A DNA stretch of 64,000 nucleotides from Pseudisothecium myosuroides (GCA_951799445.1 OX637288.1:28499288-28563287); one strand, 5' to 3'. Positions 35,530 through 47,584 are shown, counted from the stretch's first letter. Translations and numbers: made by a program. Notes: generated from the letters alone by a model not told the origin.

Positions 35530-36269
35530 TCCCTAAGAGACCATTGTCCCCTAAGAGGACAAAATGGATTTCAGATAGATTGCTATGACCGTCATTTTTG
35601 GTGAGAATTTTGAAACTTTTTTATAAGATACAAAATTTAATTAGCTTTTTGAATGTATAATAATTATTACAATTGATGCCCGAGAGTAAAAGTTATACCA
35701 CAAAAGCCTAGAACACACAAATAAAATCGCAAAACGTCAAAATAAATTTCAATTTCTTTTTTTCTAATATTTCTTTTTTTGTCTACATGTGAAGTTTTTA
35801 TTAATTCTATTTATACGTGTACTGATGAAAAAGTTAAAGATAATCTTATTTTCTAGGCAATTTAAGCATTTTCCTAAAAAAATAACTTATAGGATTCATT
35901 TTTTAATGCAATTTTTGCAATTTTCCAAATAAAACTGTTTGATAAGGTTAAATTTGCTTACTAAAACAATCTCACCATTAGGATTATTGTGTTTCAATCC
36001 CATCTTAGAGGTATTAATGATTTAGTTTTTCTTTCAATCTTGGACCTACTTCTACTTATCAATTTACTAAAGAATGAAAATCGAGTGTTTTTTTCCTAAA
36101 CTTTCAACTCAATTCTTTGACACAAAAAAACTTTAATTCAAATTTTGTAGAGCAAAAAAAATTCCACAAATGGTAATCAAAGTCATTTAAAATAGCAGGT
36201 CAACGTTCAAGAAAACTTTTTTTTTCGAACTTTGAATGCTATTATCTTTCAATCTTGACCCTTTGAGAG
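35530..36269. mobile_element. TTAA-type element related to 12943-13787, right end altered
   Basis: The left TTAA at 35526-35529 is followed by TCCCTAAGAGACC. The interior aligns with 12943-13640. The alignment stops near 36260, so about 120 terminal bases are missing, although TTAA happens to follow at 36270-36273. Confidence 0.6.
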
Positions 36270-36273
36270 TTAA

Positions 36274-37020
36274 GCTAAAAAGTACTCCATAATATCTGGA
36301 GGTAAAATGTAGAGGTAAAAGACACAATACAGAAGGGGACACTGAAGCTCAAGTCAAAGTGCGTATGCTGATGCGTCCTGTGGCCAGTACTTAAGTTGGT
36401 TCAGGCAGAGGTGTAACATTCTATTCCTGAAACAGCAACGATGTGAAAGACCGGTTCTGCAATCACGAGGCCTCCATTTCTTAATACTATTGAGGAATTC
36501 CGAAATAAACTACCAAGACGTCAGCAACGCCAAGCGAAAACCCCAATCTGGCACCAACTAAACTTCACGAATATCAGTGAACCATGTCCCATGAAACACA
36601 AAGCACGTGCAACGGACCGCCTCTAAAACCGTGAGGGAAGGGAGCCATTAGATTGTTTAATTCTTGCAGATCAGGAACACCAAATCTTTCATGTCAAGAT
36701 TGATGTCAGCACCATATTCCTTAACAACAAACTTGACAAGAAGTGTTTGCAGTCAGCGCGGACTAATTCAAATCTCTATGTTGAGCGAAGAGGAGGTGAA
36801 AAAAATATTGGGCTACTACACACTTCCATTGACGTAGTCTCAAAATTCACGCTCTCTTAAATCTGGAAAGAACGACACAAGAGCTGAGTATCCATACATC
36901 CGTAGAAATTCTGAACGAAGGACTGCGACCCGTCAATCATATTTCCATCAAAACCGCATCCATGTGAACTGATAGCCACAAAGAGGCATGGGCAAGAAAC
37001 AAGATTCATTATGCAGAAAT
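36274..37020. other. 3' flank of RPL13A
   Basis: Non-coding. G+C rises from about 36300, and the sequence next to 37020 is probably the 3' untranslated region of RPL13A. Confidence 0.5.
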
Positions 37021-38830
37021 CTAAGAAGTGTAACTGATGGGTGCCAAAGTTTCTTGCAGAGAGCTGAGCTGCTCCTCCACACGTTTCGTTGCCTTGAGAC
37101 GGAGCTGAATGAGCTGCTTCTTGCGGTCGTAAAACACCTTGGACTTGGCCTTCCTCTTCTCCTCCAACTCCTGCAAACCAGAAGAAACCATTAACAGACG
37201 GCTTGACAACTGTAATAAAGTAAAAAATATTCTAGCATCTAACGAAATTTAGCAAAATGATCTAAACCGTGATGGATCAAGCTCCATCTATCCAAAGAAA
37301 TTACACATGACCAATAACAGAAGCGGGTGCCACTCGCCAAAATATCTAGATCGAGGTCAGAACTGATGCCTGCCACGAGCTTACAACAAAGAAACACAAA
37401 ACGCACCTTGATGGTGTCGTAATGGTGCCATCCAACCTCCTCGGACAGACGACCCAACAAACAGAACTTATGTCCAGGTTGAAGCCTCAAGACCCTGCAG
37501 TGGAAATCGGTGATTAAAAGAAGGAAAAATTCATATGACCACATGGCATTAAATTCTTTGAAACAGATAGTGATCACAAAAAGAAAATTCAGTCAGAGTC
37601 GTTCACATCATTCCAGCAAGTGATAACCTAATATAAAAAAAGAGGACATTCTAATACACAATTCGCTCTGCACCAAATAAATTTTTGGAACGGTGCAAAC
37701 AGCGTCCACAGTGACTCACTTGAGAGCATCTGGAATAACCATTCTCTTAATCTTGTCGTAAGGTGTTGGGACTCCCTCGAACGCCTTCAAACGCTCAAGA
37801 GCAGCAGCTCCCCTCTTGGTCTTGTGTGGGATCATTCTGAAACACAACCGCACTATACAATGAGTACTCTTAAGACACTAGGGAGTGTGCTTGAAAGCAT
37901 AACGCAGTACTCTCTAGTTCAAGATGAAAAGCCCGTATAATATCAGATCGTTTTCTAACAGCAAACGGTGGATAACCTTGCGAAGGACTGCACCGATTGA
38001 GATCGCCGTAAGAAGTTACATTAAAAGTGCATATTATACACCCCCAACACAGTATTATTCCACCACGGGCAGACAGCACGACCGGTGAATGTAACTCTTC
38101 TCAACATATTTCCATGACTGGTATAGCATCCAGCAAACCCTAACTTTGCACCAACGTCTAACGTCAACGCCAACGGAAGGCCTCAAGTACTAACCACGTC
38201 CGAGTCCCACTCAAATAGTTCCGATGGTAAACTCCGAGAAACAACAGCTATTCGACATGTCCTGATACCTCAGATATCCATGAGGCACATCGACAATCTA
38301 ACCTAAACCTAAATTTTAGTTGAGAAAGAGCATGCCCATGAGTGAGAGGAATGTGGCTGACAAATGCCTAAAACCCTAAAAGCCAAAACCCTAGCTCCAC
38401 AAAAGCACGATCACAACCCCCAGAACCCTACCCGATTGTCAATTACAAGAAAAGCTTCCTAAGCTTACCCACGGATGGTCCTCCACAAGATACGCGCGGG
38501 AGCGCGGAAGTGGATGGGTCCCTTGCTAGGCTTGGTGTTCATCCTCTTCCTCAAGAACCTCAAGTATTTCATTTTCTGCCTGACGAGACCCCCGGACAAG
38601 CAGATCTCCTCGCAACGGACCACAACCTGATTCGAAACAAACATTCGACGACATTAAATGGAATTCACGGCTTCAAACAAAAGAGCAGAAAAATGAGCAG
38701 GGAATCATACACGTACCACTTTCTGGCCATTGAGAAGCTCCTTGGCGAGGATGGAAGCCAAGCGGCCGAGCATGTGGTGGCGGGCGTCGACCACGACGAC
38801 CTTGGCGCAGAGGCCTGAACCGGACACCAT
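37021..38830 (-). CDS. RPL13A: 60S ribosomal protein L13a (uL13)
   Basis: This encodes the uL13 protein of the cytosolic large ribosomal subunit. Five exons in transcript order are 38717-38830, 38469-38626, 37720-37836, 37407-37494 and 37021-37170. All introns are GT-AG and the joined frame is open for 208 residues, close to the 206 of Arabidopsis. Family blocks are visible throughout: [91 protein letters not shown] and the basic tail YDRKKQL. The ATG at 38830 is the conserved family start. Telo-box-like AAACCCTAA motifs lie upstream near 38949 and inside intron 2 near 38370. Confidence 0.97.
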
Positions 38831-39435
38831 GGCTGCTGGCTGCTGGCGACGGAGCTGCGACGCACGGCGAGAGCTGCGAGCAGACCGAGGGAGCTCCGCA
38901 CAGCAAAAGGGGGAACTCTGAAGGGCAGCCGCCCCCTTCAACGTCCCCCAAACCCTAATTACCGAACCTCTACCCGGGTCTGTGCCGAACCTGGTTCCGT
39001 GCCTGCTTCGGTCTCTCTCCGAGCCGAAATTGATGGATACCGTTTGTCAGTGCAGTGCAGGCCCCTGCATTCTCCCTTCAAAGTAAGAGCTTATTTCCAC
39101 TTCAATTTCAGCGGACTCTATTACAATCTCTTTTATGGAAAATTACAAAACTGAAACCAAGCTAAGTTTAGGAATTATCTCATAAAAAAATTTGGTCATT
39201 TGGCCTTTGAGGAAGTGAGATTAAGAGAAGTGTCACTTTTAGGTGATGTCACTTTAGCAGTTCATTTCAATTTCAAAGGACTCTATCACACTTTTTTTGT
39301 AAATAGATAGTGAAACAACTATGAATTGTCTTACTCATAGTGTAAGACAATGAATGTAATTAATTTGTTGACTAGTAGGATAGACTTACATAACATTGCT
39401 AAGTGGTTGAATTCCCTCCCCCAAGCTCAAGGTAT
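38831..39435. promoter_or_regulatory. Upstream region of RPL13A
   Basis: G+C-rich to about 39060, with AAACCCTAATTACCG near 38950 (a telo-box). Beyond that the DNA becomes A+T-rich and shows nothing specific. Confidence 0.4.
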
Positions 39436-39475
39436 AAATCCCCCCGAGATACCGGGGGGGGGAGGGGGGGGATTT
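39436..39475. repeat. G-run palindrome
   Basis: AAATCCCCCCGAG is followed within 20 bases by an 8-G run, an A, and GGGGGGGGATTT. The word CCCCCCGAG also forms the right end of the MITE at 23890-24448, so this may be a remnant of two ends of that family. Confidence 0.4.
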
Positions 39476-40149
39476 AGTTATAATCCCTCAAACTGCATTG
39501 GTTGGGTTGGGGTAAGTGACTGGGAGAATTGTCAGAGCTAAAGGGGAACAAGTCAACAAAGCAGATGATGTTGGCAAATTGAAATCGAACATTGGTGGAG
39601 TGAAGTCAACAAAGCCATATTTTAATTTTTCACTCAATTTAGTTCAAACACTAGGGGCTCCTGATTTCAGGGGAGCAAAAAGGAACCTCCTTGCAAAGAT
39701 TAACAATGTTATGTATTTTTCTCTTCCAAAGAAATCATTGTGACTTTCAAGTTGTAGAGCCTATGTATAGGCCCAATTGAGGTTTGTTATATTAATTAAC
39801 TATATTAAATATCTTTCAACAATTTTTTTTGAGTATAGGTGGTTTACAGGGCCAGATGGAGGATGCCCTTAGGACTTCTCTACAAGTATGGCATATAAAG
39901 CATCCATCGACAATTTAGGGATGAAATGTATGCAATTATTGTTTGAACCCTCAAAAGGATTCTATTTGGCATCAAAAAATATCTATAATTGGTAACTTTG
40001 TCAAATACTACATTTCTTTTTTATAAAAATTACATTACTAAAAGAAATGATGGCTGTTGTTTTTGTTTTTGAAATCACTAAAAGACTTGTGATTGGTTGA
40101 AAATTAACCTCTAATTGTTCTTGCATCTAAAAACTTAATATGCCCTAGT
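39476..40149. other. Intergenic DNA, nothing firm
   Basis: No gene is seen. Confidence 0.45.
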
Positions 40150-40345
40150 CAAACTTGATTGTAACTTTCAAAATGTTTGTTTGGAATATTGGTCTAAATC
40201 CAAAAAATGAAGCTTCACAGATTTTGTTCCTGCTCCATTCTAATTTATTTTTAAAATTTTCAAATATTCAATAGATTATTGCAATTGCAAATTCAAAGGG
40301 CTAAAATCCAAATTATACAATACTTAGATTTATTTATTTCCATAA
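40150..40345. repeat. Relic homologous to the element at 26466-27258
   Basis: It shares 'gattgtaact', 'aaaatgaagcttcac', 'attttgttcctgctccattc' and 'agattattgcaattgcaaa' with 26515-26690. The outer ends are not clear. An inverted CCCTTAAGG end before TTAA at 41432-41435 could be the right border. Confidence 0.4.
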
Positions 40346-41686
40346 TAACAATAATTTTAAATTTAAATTATAAAATATTATCTCTCATTTTAACCTTCAT
40401 ATTTGGTAAAAATCCAAAATTATTCTAAAATTCATTATAATTGATACATTTTCACTGACCTATTATCTTTGATGAAATGAACTTTTACCACATTGATGGA
40501 GATGTATTAGGAAGCAAAATGTTCGTCTCAAAATAATTCAAAAAATTAAACTAAATTTTTTTTGGAAAATATGTACGGAATATGTAACAATTGTAAGAAA
40601 ACCACAACTTTTTTTCAATAAAAACTGCTTATATTTTTGTGCTTGAATCCATCACTTTTAGATTTCCATTCCCTTGGTATCCAAAGCTAGGTCACCCTTT
40701 ATGCAGGGATACTAATATACATCTCTCTCTATATGCTAACAATTAAAGAAATTACATTCAATTTGTCAAGTCTTCCTCTTATTTTAACTAAATATGCGTA
40801 TCAATGTATTGAAATTGCTCCCAAAAAATGGCGTACTATACTAGCTTCACATATGTTTCAAAATTTTATCCTATAAATAGCCATAAAACTTCTTATAAAT
40901 ATTGTAGTCACAAATATCTATCTCACATATACAAAATAGATATTTGTGACGATTGGTACAAATTATTTTCATCTAATATTTTGCATACAACCTTGTACAT
41001 TCAAGTCATATTATTTACATTTCAATCATTAAGAAGGTGTCCTACCAATAAAATGGCATATTTAGAAACTATTTAAAATGGCATATTTGGACTATATTTT
41101 AGCACTTTGGACACATATTTCTCAAAACTTGACTTTTTCATTAAAGATGATTTTTCAATTTACACTTGACACCAAGAAAATAAAAAATTATGGTTTTTTA
41201 CCAATGAAAGTGCTCAAGATTTTTACTTACTTGGCTTGGTGCTCAAGTGTAAAACGGCACTAAGAAAACCAAGTTTTGAAGTGAAACATTCTTACACTTA
41301 AAGCAATTTCAGAAGTTCACAAGGTGCACAACTAACCCAAGAAATAAGGACACTCGAATGGACAAAAAAAACTTAACTCTTGATCCCCAAAAGTCAAATT
41401 ACAATCTGTTCATGTTCATGAGCCTTAAGGGTTAACATTCGCTCAACCAATAAGCTGCCGATGCAAATCCCTCCTGCCTAAACTCTAACGTTTAATCCCT
41501 CAGATGTCCACCAAATGGGGTCCTGTATAATAGAATGGCAACACCAATGGAGTCCTGTATAAGAGAATGGCAACACCAATGGACACTAACGAGTTATTTA
41601 ACCCCTAAGCTTAATATTAATCTGCAAATCAAAATTTCTGGCGCCTGGTTTTCAGAAAAAGAAGTCTGATTATCCGATTGTCGAAG
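40346..41686. other. Intergenic DNA with TTAA-type end relics and a 32-bp duplication
   Basis: An inverted CCCTTAAGG end abuts TTAA at 41432. TTAA CCCCTAAGC at 41598-41610 is unpaired and lies about 85 bp from the MIA40 stop. A 32-bp unit ('tcctgtataa.agaatggcaac') is tandemly duplicated at 41519-41583. No gene is seen. Confidence 0.5.
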
Positions 41687-43370
41687 CTACGCGATAGGAT
41701 TCCTCACAACTCCTGCTGGAGGCGAGGGCACAGGCGGTCGATCTTGCTGTGACTTGATTTCACCTTCGGTAGAAGTAATATTGTTCTCGTCTACGTCATT
41801 GCTGAACTTAACAAAGGCTGCAGGATTGGCAGTCATACAAGTCTGCATTGCAATGAACGGCTTTATGCAGTCTGAGCCCTGCACAGACAGATGCAACCCA
41901 CGCAATGTTAGAGGGTCTGGGAAAAGCTTGAAGGTCAGAGAGCAGATAGACTGACACAGTAGAGAGTGCAAAAGACACAAGAGTGTACACTGGTATACGG
42001 TACTACCACGCGGATTAATTGCCAGAGATCTAATTTGAACCCTTAGCGCCTGATTCCATTTTTAGATTTTAACACATTTTTGTGTATATCTTTGTACGAA
42101 TGTGTTATTTACCTCAATATCATCAATTTGGTCATATAGAAAGGTCAGCTTTTAAAGATTCAAGACTTGCTATAGATGAGTGAGAAGATATATGGACGAA
42201 ACAATAACCTGAAGTACAGTGTTCATCTTCCACAATATGTCGGAGCGCTTAGGGGTTATGTAAGGCTAGGAGAATTGGCTTTACATGGAGAATCAGCCTT
42301 ACTGACATCAAAATTCTGGAAGCAGGCAGAGTGCATATAATGCTCTTACTTTCTAAAGTCGGCCCAAAACGGATGTAAGCAAATGCTGCTACTTGCAATC
42401 AGGCAGTCTGTAGCTCTGAGAGGCATTACAAAACATACCTAAATGGTGTGCAGAAAAAACGGAAGAAACTCGGGTTTAGAGCTCTGAAGCCATACCTGTT
42501 CAGCAGCTGTACTTGTGAGAAAGCAATAAAAGGCTTCACTGAATTGTGAGCCACAAGGGCCATCACGAAGTTCAGCCACACAGTCACATTCCAACGCTTT
42601 TCGAGCCCTTTCTTCTCGCGAAAGCTGATCCCATCCACAGACACAACAACGTTAGATTGCACTTAACAGGCTGGCATGATGGCTCCAGAGTGTTAAAACT
42701 GGCAAGCAGCGAATTCCATCAAAAAGTTCATCACTGTGAAAATGCCTCGTGATCTTGAACCCAAAAAATTTCACACCGTCATGAACCAAATTGATAGGCA
42801 GCACTTACGTATTGGAGAGAAGGCTAAGCTACGGACCTCTGTATAGCCATCAGCCTCCACCGACGCCAGCGTTGCCTCTGCGTTGAGCAAGACACATCCA
42901 CGCATTCTCAGTCAGTACCCTAACTTCTGCATTGCCCTAATTTCTGCATGGTGTAAGCAGTTGTCATAAAAACTGCACGCCAACACCACCAAAATCTCAC
43001 AAAATCGCAATTTCATGCACATTTTGGTAAACTGCAAGAAACGGCAGCATGTGTAACCCTAACCTAACAGCAGAACCCGACACTGATCTCCAGACATTCA
43101 CCCATCAAATGCCCTAATTGCAACAAAAATCCATACCCTCCCTGCTACTGATCCTTCCATAAGTTCCTTCAACATTCAGTCTCCACAACCGAAAGAAAAC
43201 ATAACACAAAACCACAAAACCACAAAAGATTCACTCCTCTAGCAATCTCACCCAATTTGATAAACCCTAAACACACCTGCAGCCAGACTGTCCAAAGATT
43301 TGGAAGGCGTCGCAGGGCCGCCCTCCTCTTTATAATCGTCGACGCGATCGCTGGCCACCGACACGCCCAT
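41687..43370 (-). CDS. MIA40: MIA40 / CHCHD4-like intermembrane-space import protein, CDC in place of CPC
   Basis: Four exons in transcript order are 43277-43370, 42837-42877, 42496-42624 and 41687-41878. Phases agree and the frame is open for 151 residues. MIA40 is the oxidoreductase and import receptor for twin-cysteine proteins of the mitochondrial intermembrane space; in plants it can also reach peroxisomes. The twin CX9C motifs are intact: C69-C79 (CGSQFSEAFYC) and C92-C102 (CIKPFIAMQTC). The helix before them reads ARKALE followed by C58-D59-C60, where known homologues have Cys-Pro-Cys. The codon is GAC at 42583-42585. The N terminus has DSLAAEATLASVEADGY, similar to the plant DSLLAEAAAYG block. 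No presequence is seen, as in other plant MIA40s. The short second exon (41 nt) rests on phase and similarity. Confidence 0.9.
42040..42255. mobile_element. 216-bp TTAA-type MITE in MIA40 intron 3
   Basis: Ends are CCCTTAGCGCCTGA and, inverted, CCCCTAAGCGCTCCGA. Flanks 'tgaa' and 'ttat' are one-base variants of TTAA. It is a short subfamily with a G+C-richer TIR. Confidence 0.5.
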
Positions 43371-44139
43371 CTTGCCGCTCCTCAAAACCTCTCTTCCTTC
43401 TCGTTCAGTGACTTCTCTTCGCAATACAATACCACCAGCTCTATATGTGTATCATGGATGATACCCATATGATGCACCTACTAATACCCTGTGTCACCTG
43501 GTTACGTTCGTTGACATTGACGAACTTCGTCATTGTCTCTTCTCTCGTCGTGCCGAATTCCATGGTATGGCTGCCCAGCAGGGCTTTTTTTTTTGGCGAA
43601 ATTCCAACTCCCTCTGACAGATTTCCGCCACTCTGCCTGGCTCCCTCCAAATATTCACCAACAAACGGAGGGCACAGAGGGACTCCACTGTTCATCTACA
43701 GTGCGAAAAAAAAAGCCCTGCTGCCCAGTGTTCGATTCCACTGTTCATCTACAGTGCGAAAAAAAAAGCCCTGCTGCCCAGTGTTCGATTTTGCGAAATT
43801 TTTGGCAGTGGGAATCGTTGAATGATTTTTGGGTAGAGGCCGTGTCATGTATATTGCGAGCTTAGCGGGGTGTGTACGAGCTTGTGTGATGTGCGAGATC
43901 ATCCTGCAGTTGATGAAAGTGGATTTGGCGATGTTATAAGAATCTTTACAGAGAGAGAGACATATATGTGCTGAGAGAATTCTGTGATGGCGCGTGTTTG
44001 AAGAGGCGATACGTTGTTGTCTCGAGAAGTGCATGATGGCGGGTATGTGAAGAATCGGTACCTTGGTGGTGACAGAATTGTGTCATGGCGGGGGTGTAAA
44101 GAATCGGTACGAGGTTGCTGAGAGAATTCTTGAATCGTC
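43371..44139. other. Intergenic region between divergent MIA40 and the membrane-protein gene
   Basis: The interval of 769 bp holds a 53-bp direct repeat with an inverted partner (43564-43790). It presumably contains both promoters and no further gene. Confidence 0.5.
43564..43790. repeat. 53-bp direct repeat with an inverted partner
   Basis: The unit 'ccactgttcatctacagtgc' continues through A8-9 and 'gccctgctgcccagtgttcga'. It occurs at 43685-43737 and again from 43738. An inverted counterpart ('ctgcccagcagggc' followed by T10 and 'ggcgaaatt') lies at 43570-43607, so the RNA could fold into a long hairpin. Confidence 0.8.
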
Positions 44140-45894
44140 ATGGATCCCGGGGATGATGCAGCGTCGTCCCTACAGGAGTCCATGATCATGATGTCGAGCG
44201 AGGTTTACGAAGAGCTGCGAGACGAGGAGCGCGTGTGGGCGAGGTTGCAGAGGCCGCTGTGTGTGGCCGTGGTGGTGGTGGTGTGGACCGCCGTGGTGGT
44301 GGCCATGATGATCATGGTGGACGTCGTGTTCGCCGTGAGTGGCGACGCCTTTCCGTTCTGTCAGACCAGGCGTCTGCCGTCGTACCAGCTGGGCGTCGGG
44401 GGTAGGCATCGCGTGTACAGCGAGGAAGAAGCTGTGGATGCGTTCTGGCTCGTCGTGTTTCTACCGTCCTCCATCGTTTTCGTCTGGTCTGCCATCTACC
44501 TCTTCGCCGGTGCGCCTTCGTTGCCATTTCATTTCTTTGAACGTCGCCATTTGATGAATTAGGGCTTGGGGTTAGTTGTCTGTGATTGTCTTTGAATTTT
44601 GAGTTCCACAATGTCATTTGCTTGCAGGAGATAGCACAAGTTTTGGTGAATCCTTTTTTTATTCAAAATATTTTGTTCGAACCATCGCAAGAAAAATTGC
44701 TGAACCAAAGTCAAAATTGCTGAACCAAAATAATCTCCCGTACATGATCTGATTCTTGCTAGTAATTGGGATGATAGACTGTGTGGTTTTGGTGTAAGTT
44801 AGAGAAGGGTGTCCAACACCAGTGAGAAAGTGTTTTTTGGTGGCATTCATGAATGTTGCAGAAAATTGGTTTTCACCGGTTTTAGTTGTGAGCAACATAA
44901 GACCATTCGTGAAATCAGCTCCTCATACTTTGGGTTGCAAGAGAGAATCGGTATTCAATGACGTTTACTTTCTTTTGACGCACTTCTACTCACATGTTGA
45001 GTTAAACATTTGAAAGCAAATTTGAATCGCTGTGGTTCTAAAGTTTTATTCTATAAGTATATGCCACATAGATCTAAAGTGGTCAAATCTGTTCCATGGT
45101 TCTAAAGTTGCAAAGTGCTGGGGGCTCATGGATGTTGACATCCCTAGTTCTTTCATTGCTTTAGTCAGTGATCTTTTTGTCTTAATTGCTACAGTGGAAA
45201 GTGTGCAAGCTCAACCCTACTCATGAATGTAATGTAGAATTGCAGGGCTGAAATGTAACAAAGAGTAGCCTGCGAGGTAGCAATGGAACCTAATACTTAC
45301 TTCACATTTGTTGCATGCCTTGCAGGGATCTCAGTGGTCTACGTAGCTCCGGAAAGACATAGCTGCCTGAAGGTTGTGGAGAACGACTGTTGTGCAGCAA
45401 GGCGGGGTGCGTGAATCTCATCAATCCAGGAATTTACGTAACTTAAACATATATGTATGCAGTGTTGACTGTAAGAATCTTCAATCGTTAACTCAATTGT
45501 GTATGTTTTTCTTAGAGAGAAGAAACATGGCAACCTCAATAAAGAAAATAACGTGATGATTTGTTTTCTTTGTGGACTTCCAGGTAGTGTGCGGTGTCTT
45601 TCAACGCTCAATTTATCCTTCATGACAACGTTTGCTTTCCTTTCCGTTGCCTTGGGCTGCTTCACTTTGAGACTGGGAACTTCGTGTTCTGTTGCGCTCT
45701 TCTGGTGTTATGAAGTTGCATGCTGGGGCCTCATCTTTCTTTTGGGAGCCACAGCTTTCTTTCTGCGGAGAAAAGCTGCGCTGATCATAGACGCGGGTGA
45801 ATATTATGATGTCCATCATGAAAGGGGCGTGGAGCTGCTGGAAGCTATTGCCATCATGCCGGACATGGAACGGCGTGTAATCTCAACACAATAA
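44140..45894 (+). CDS. Plant membrane protein with four predicted helices, family not recognised
   Basis: Three exons, 44140-44509, 45326-45406 and 45584-45894, have GT-AG introns and consistent phase 1 joins. The product is 253 residues. Layout: an acidic N-terminal segment (SSEVYEELRDEERVW); TM1 at about residues 40-66 (VAVVVVVWTAVVVAMMIMV); a loop with GDAFPFCQTRRLPSYQLG; TM2 at about 101-132 crossing the first junction (FLPSSIVFVWSAIYLFAG); a Cys-rich loop (HSCLKVVENDCCAARR); TM3 and TM4 (TTFAFLSVALGCF and EVACWGLIFLLGATAFFL); and a cytosolic-looking tail with IIDAGEYYDVH. I do not recognise the family or function. Coding status is supported by the splice structure and uninterrupted frame. 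Confidence 0.75.
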
Positions 45895-46709
45895 CACGAG
45901 TCTTAAGGTAGGGGCACTCAGCATTCTTCTGTCCCAGACTTCTTCTGTTGAGCATAGTTCTTATGGTAAATTTATATATTTCTTATATGCTTTTGTTGGC
46001 AAATGATGTAGGATTCCAGCACACGAAAGAATTTGTTATTTGACTACCATATGCATCGTATATTGCATCGAAGTTTTATTGGTCGCTGTTCTAAAATGCT
46101 GCTTCTTCGACTATAGGTACATATTGATTAAGGGGAGGTTCACCAGCTGAACGAATGGCGATTTTTCGGAGTCCCTACCTTACACTTGCTTTTCAGGTTG
46201 GTCTTCCTGATTGTATGGCCTCCCTGAAGCAGAGAAGCATGCTGACAGAATTCAATGCTTGGGCAGGATAACCCACCCTTCCAAATGCTTCCTTAAATAT
46301 CATTCAATCCTGAGACAAATCCTGAGACCAGTCGTTTCACATCTTCAAGGTTAGCCTTTCTCTGGACGCTGACTTGATTGTGAAAATCATAATTGGGTAG
46401 GGGATTTTAGTGTCAAATTTATGATATACTGTCTCCCAGCAACCTTGCTATGAATCTTTTATGATTCATGTTTTACGCTGCCGGTAAACATTCACACCCT
46501 TTGGCAACTCAATCTACAGGAAGATGAGAGCTGAAAATAGTCGGCTCAATTGTAACTACCTACATTTTGATCACTTACAGTGGTCGTTCATTGCAACAGC
46601 GCCAGGATTACCGGTATTCAGAATTCTCTGTAAATGCAAAATGTTTTGTAATTTCTTACATTTTTGGAAGCAAAGGTTGACTGATCGTCCTTCTTCAAGG
46701 AGACTTTAG
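45895..46709. other. 3' flank of the membrane-protein gene
   Basis: Non-coding, probably partly 3' untranslated region. Nothing else is recognised. Confidence 0.45.
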
Positions 46710-47584
46710 CCCTTAAAGGATGGGCTGGTGACTGTGGAAATCATCCCTTTTGGTACCGTGTGAATCATTGGCTTAAAAAAATGCAAAAGCACTTATTGGA
46801 AGTCAAACTACTATACTTGACCTCCCCTTTTCACACAAATTTTTTGAGGATGAATAGTTTTAATAGTTGCACTTTTGTACTAACAGTAATAACAGTCTGT
46901 GAATAATAAAGTGATCCTAGATGATTTTTTCTGTTGAATCTATTTGTCAACCTGATCAAGAAAAAATCGAGTGTGCGATTTTTGGTGAATTTTTTGAGAA
47001 TAGAGAAGGCATTCTAGACCAGCACTTCACATCTTCATATCTTTTTTTCCACACCTCAGAATGATTTGAAAAAAATTATACATCAATATCATGATGATAT
47101 GCAGTTGTGGGAAAAAATTAGAGTTTTTAGAGCACTTTTGAGCATTCCGATTTCAACATTTTGATTTTAGTGTATGTCTTTTATAAACTACCTATTGGAC
47201 CTATTTAAAGAATTTGGTACAATGTGGATTATAATTAATACATTTTGGCAAGCATAATTATCATTCCATCTATATGCAATCCCAATTAAGTATACCAAAT
47301 TTCAGTTTCAAAAAACAAAAATTCTATTTTTGGTCAATTTTTTAATTAATTTTCATGGTTTTATATAATAATTCATTGAAAAATATTAGTGATGAAGTTT
47401 TATACAATCATGTCATCATGCCAAGTCCAATCATCTATCATGTCCAAGTAATGAACAAGCTCTTTGATGGAAAAGAATAGGAAAGGAATCCATTGGAAAG
47501 CACTGTCTTCAATATAGGAGGAAGCCAAGAATATAAAGGGTACCTAGAGATATCCTTTTTTCCACAATGCCCAATGATTTAGGC
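46710..47584. mobile_element. TTAA-type element, CCCTTAAA subfamily, inverted relative to 19213
   Basis: The left flank TTAG (46706-46709) is followed by CCCTTAAAGGATGGGCTGG. The next 190 bases match the inverted right part of 19213-19809. The right border near 47584 ('cacaatgcccaatgatttagg') is a poor match to the expected end, so the extent is uncertain. Confidence 0.45.

Noticed and set aside
39436..39475. G-quadruplex regulatory element
   Set aside because: The G runs could form one, but no gene is placed to use it and a transposon-end origin is at least as likely.
43257..43865. Plus-strand open frames between MIA40 and the membrane-protein gene
   Set aside because: They cross the 53-bp direct repeat and the MIA40 exon on the opposite strand, so they are repeat or antisense artefacts.
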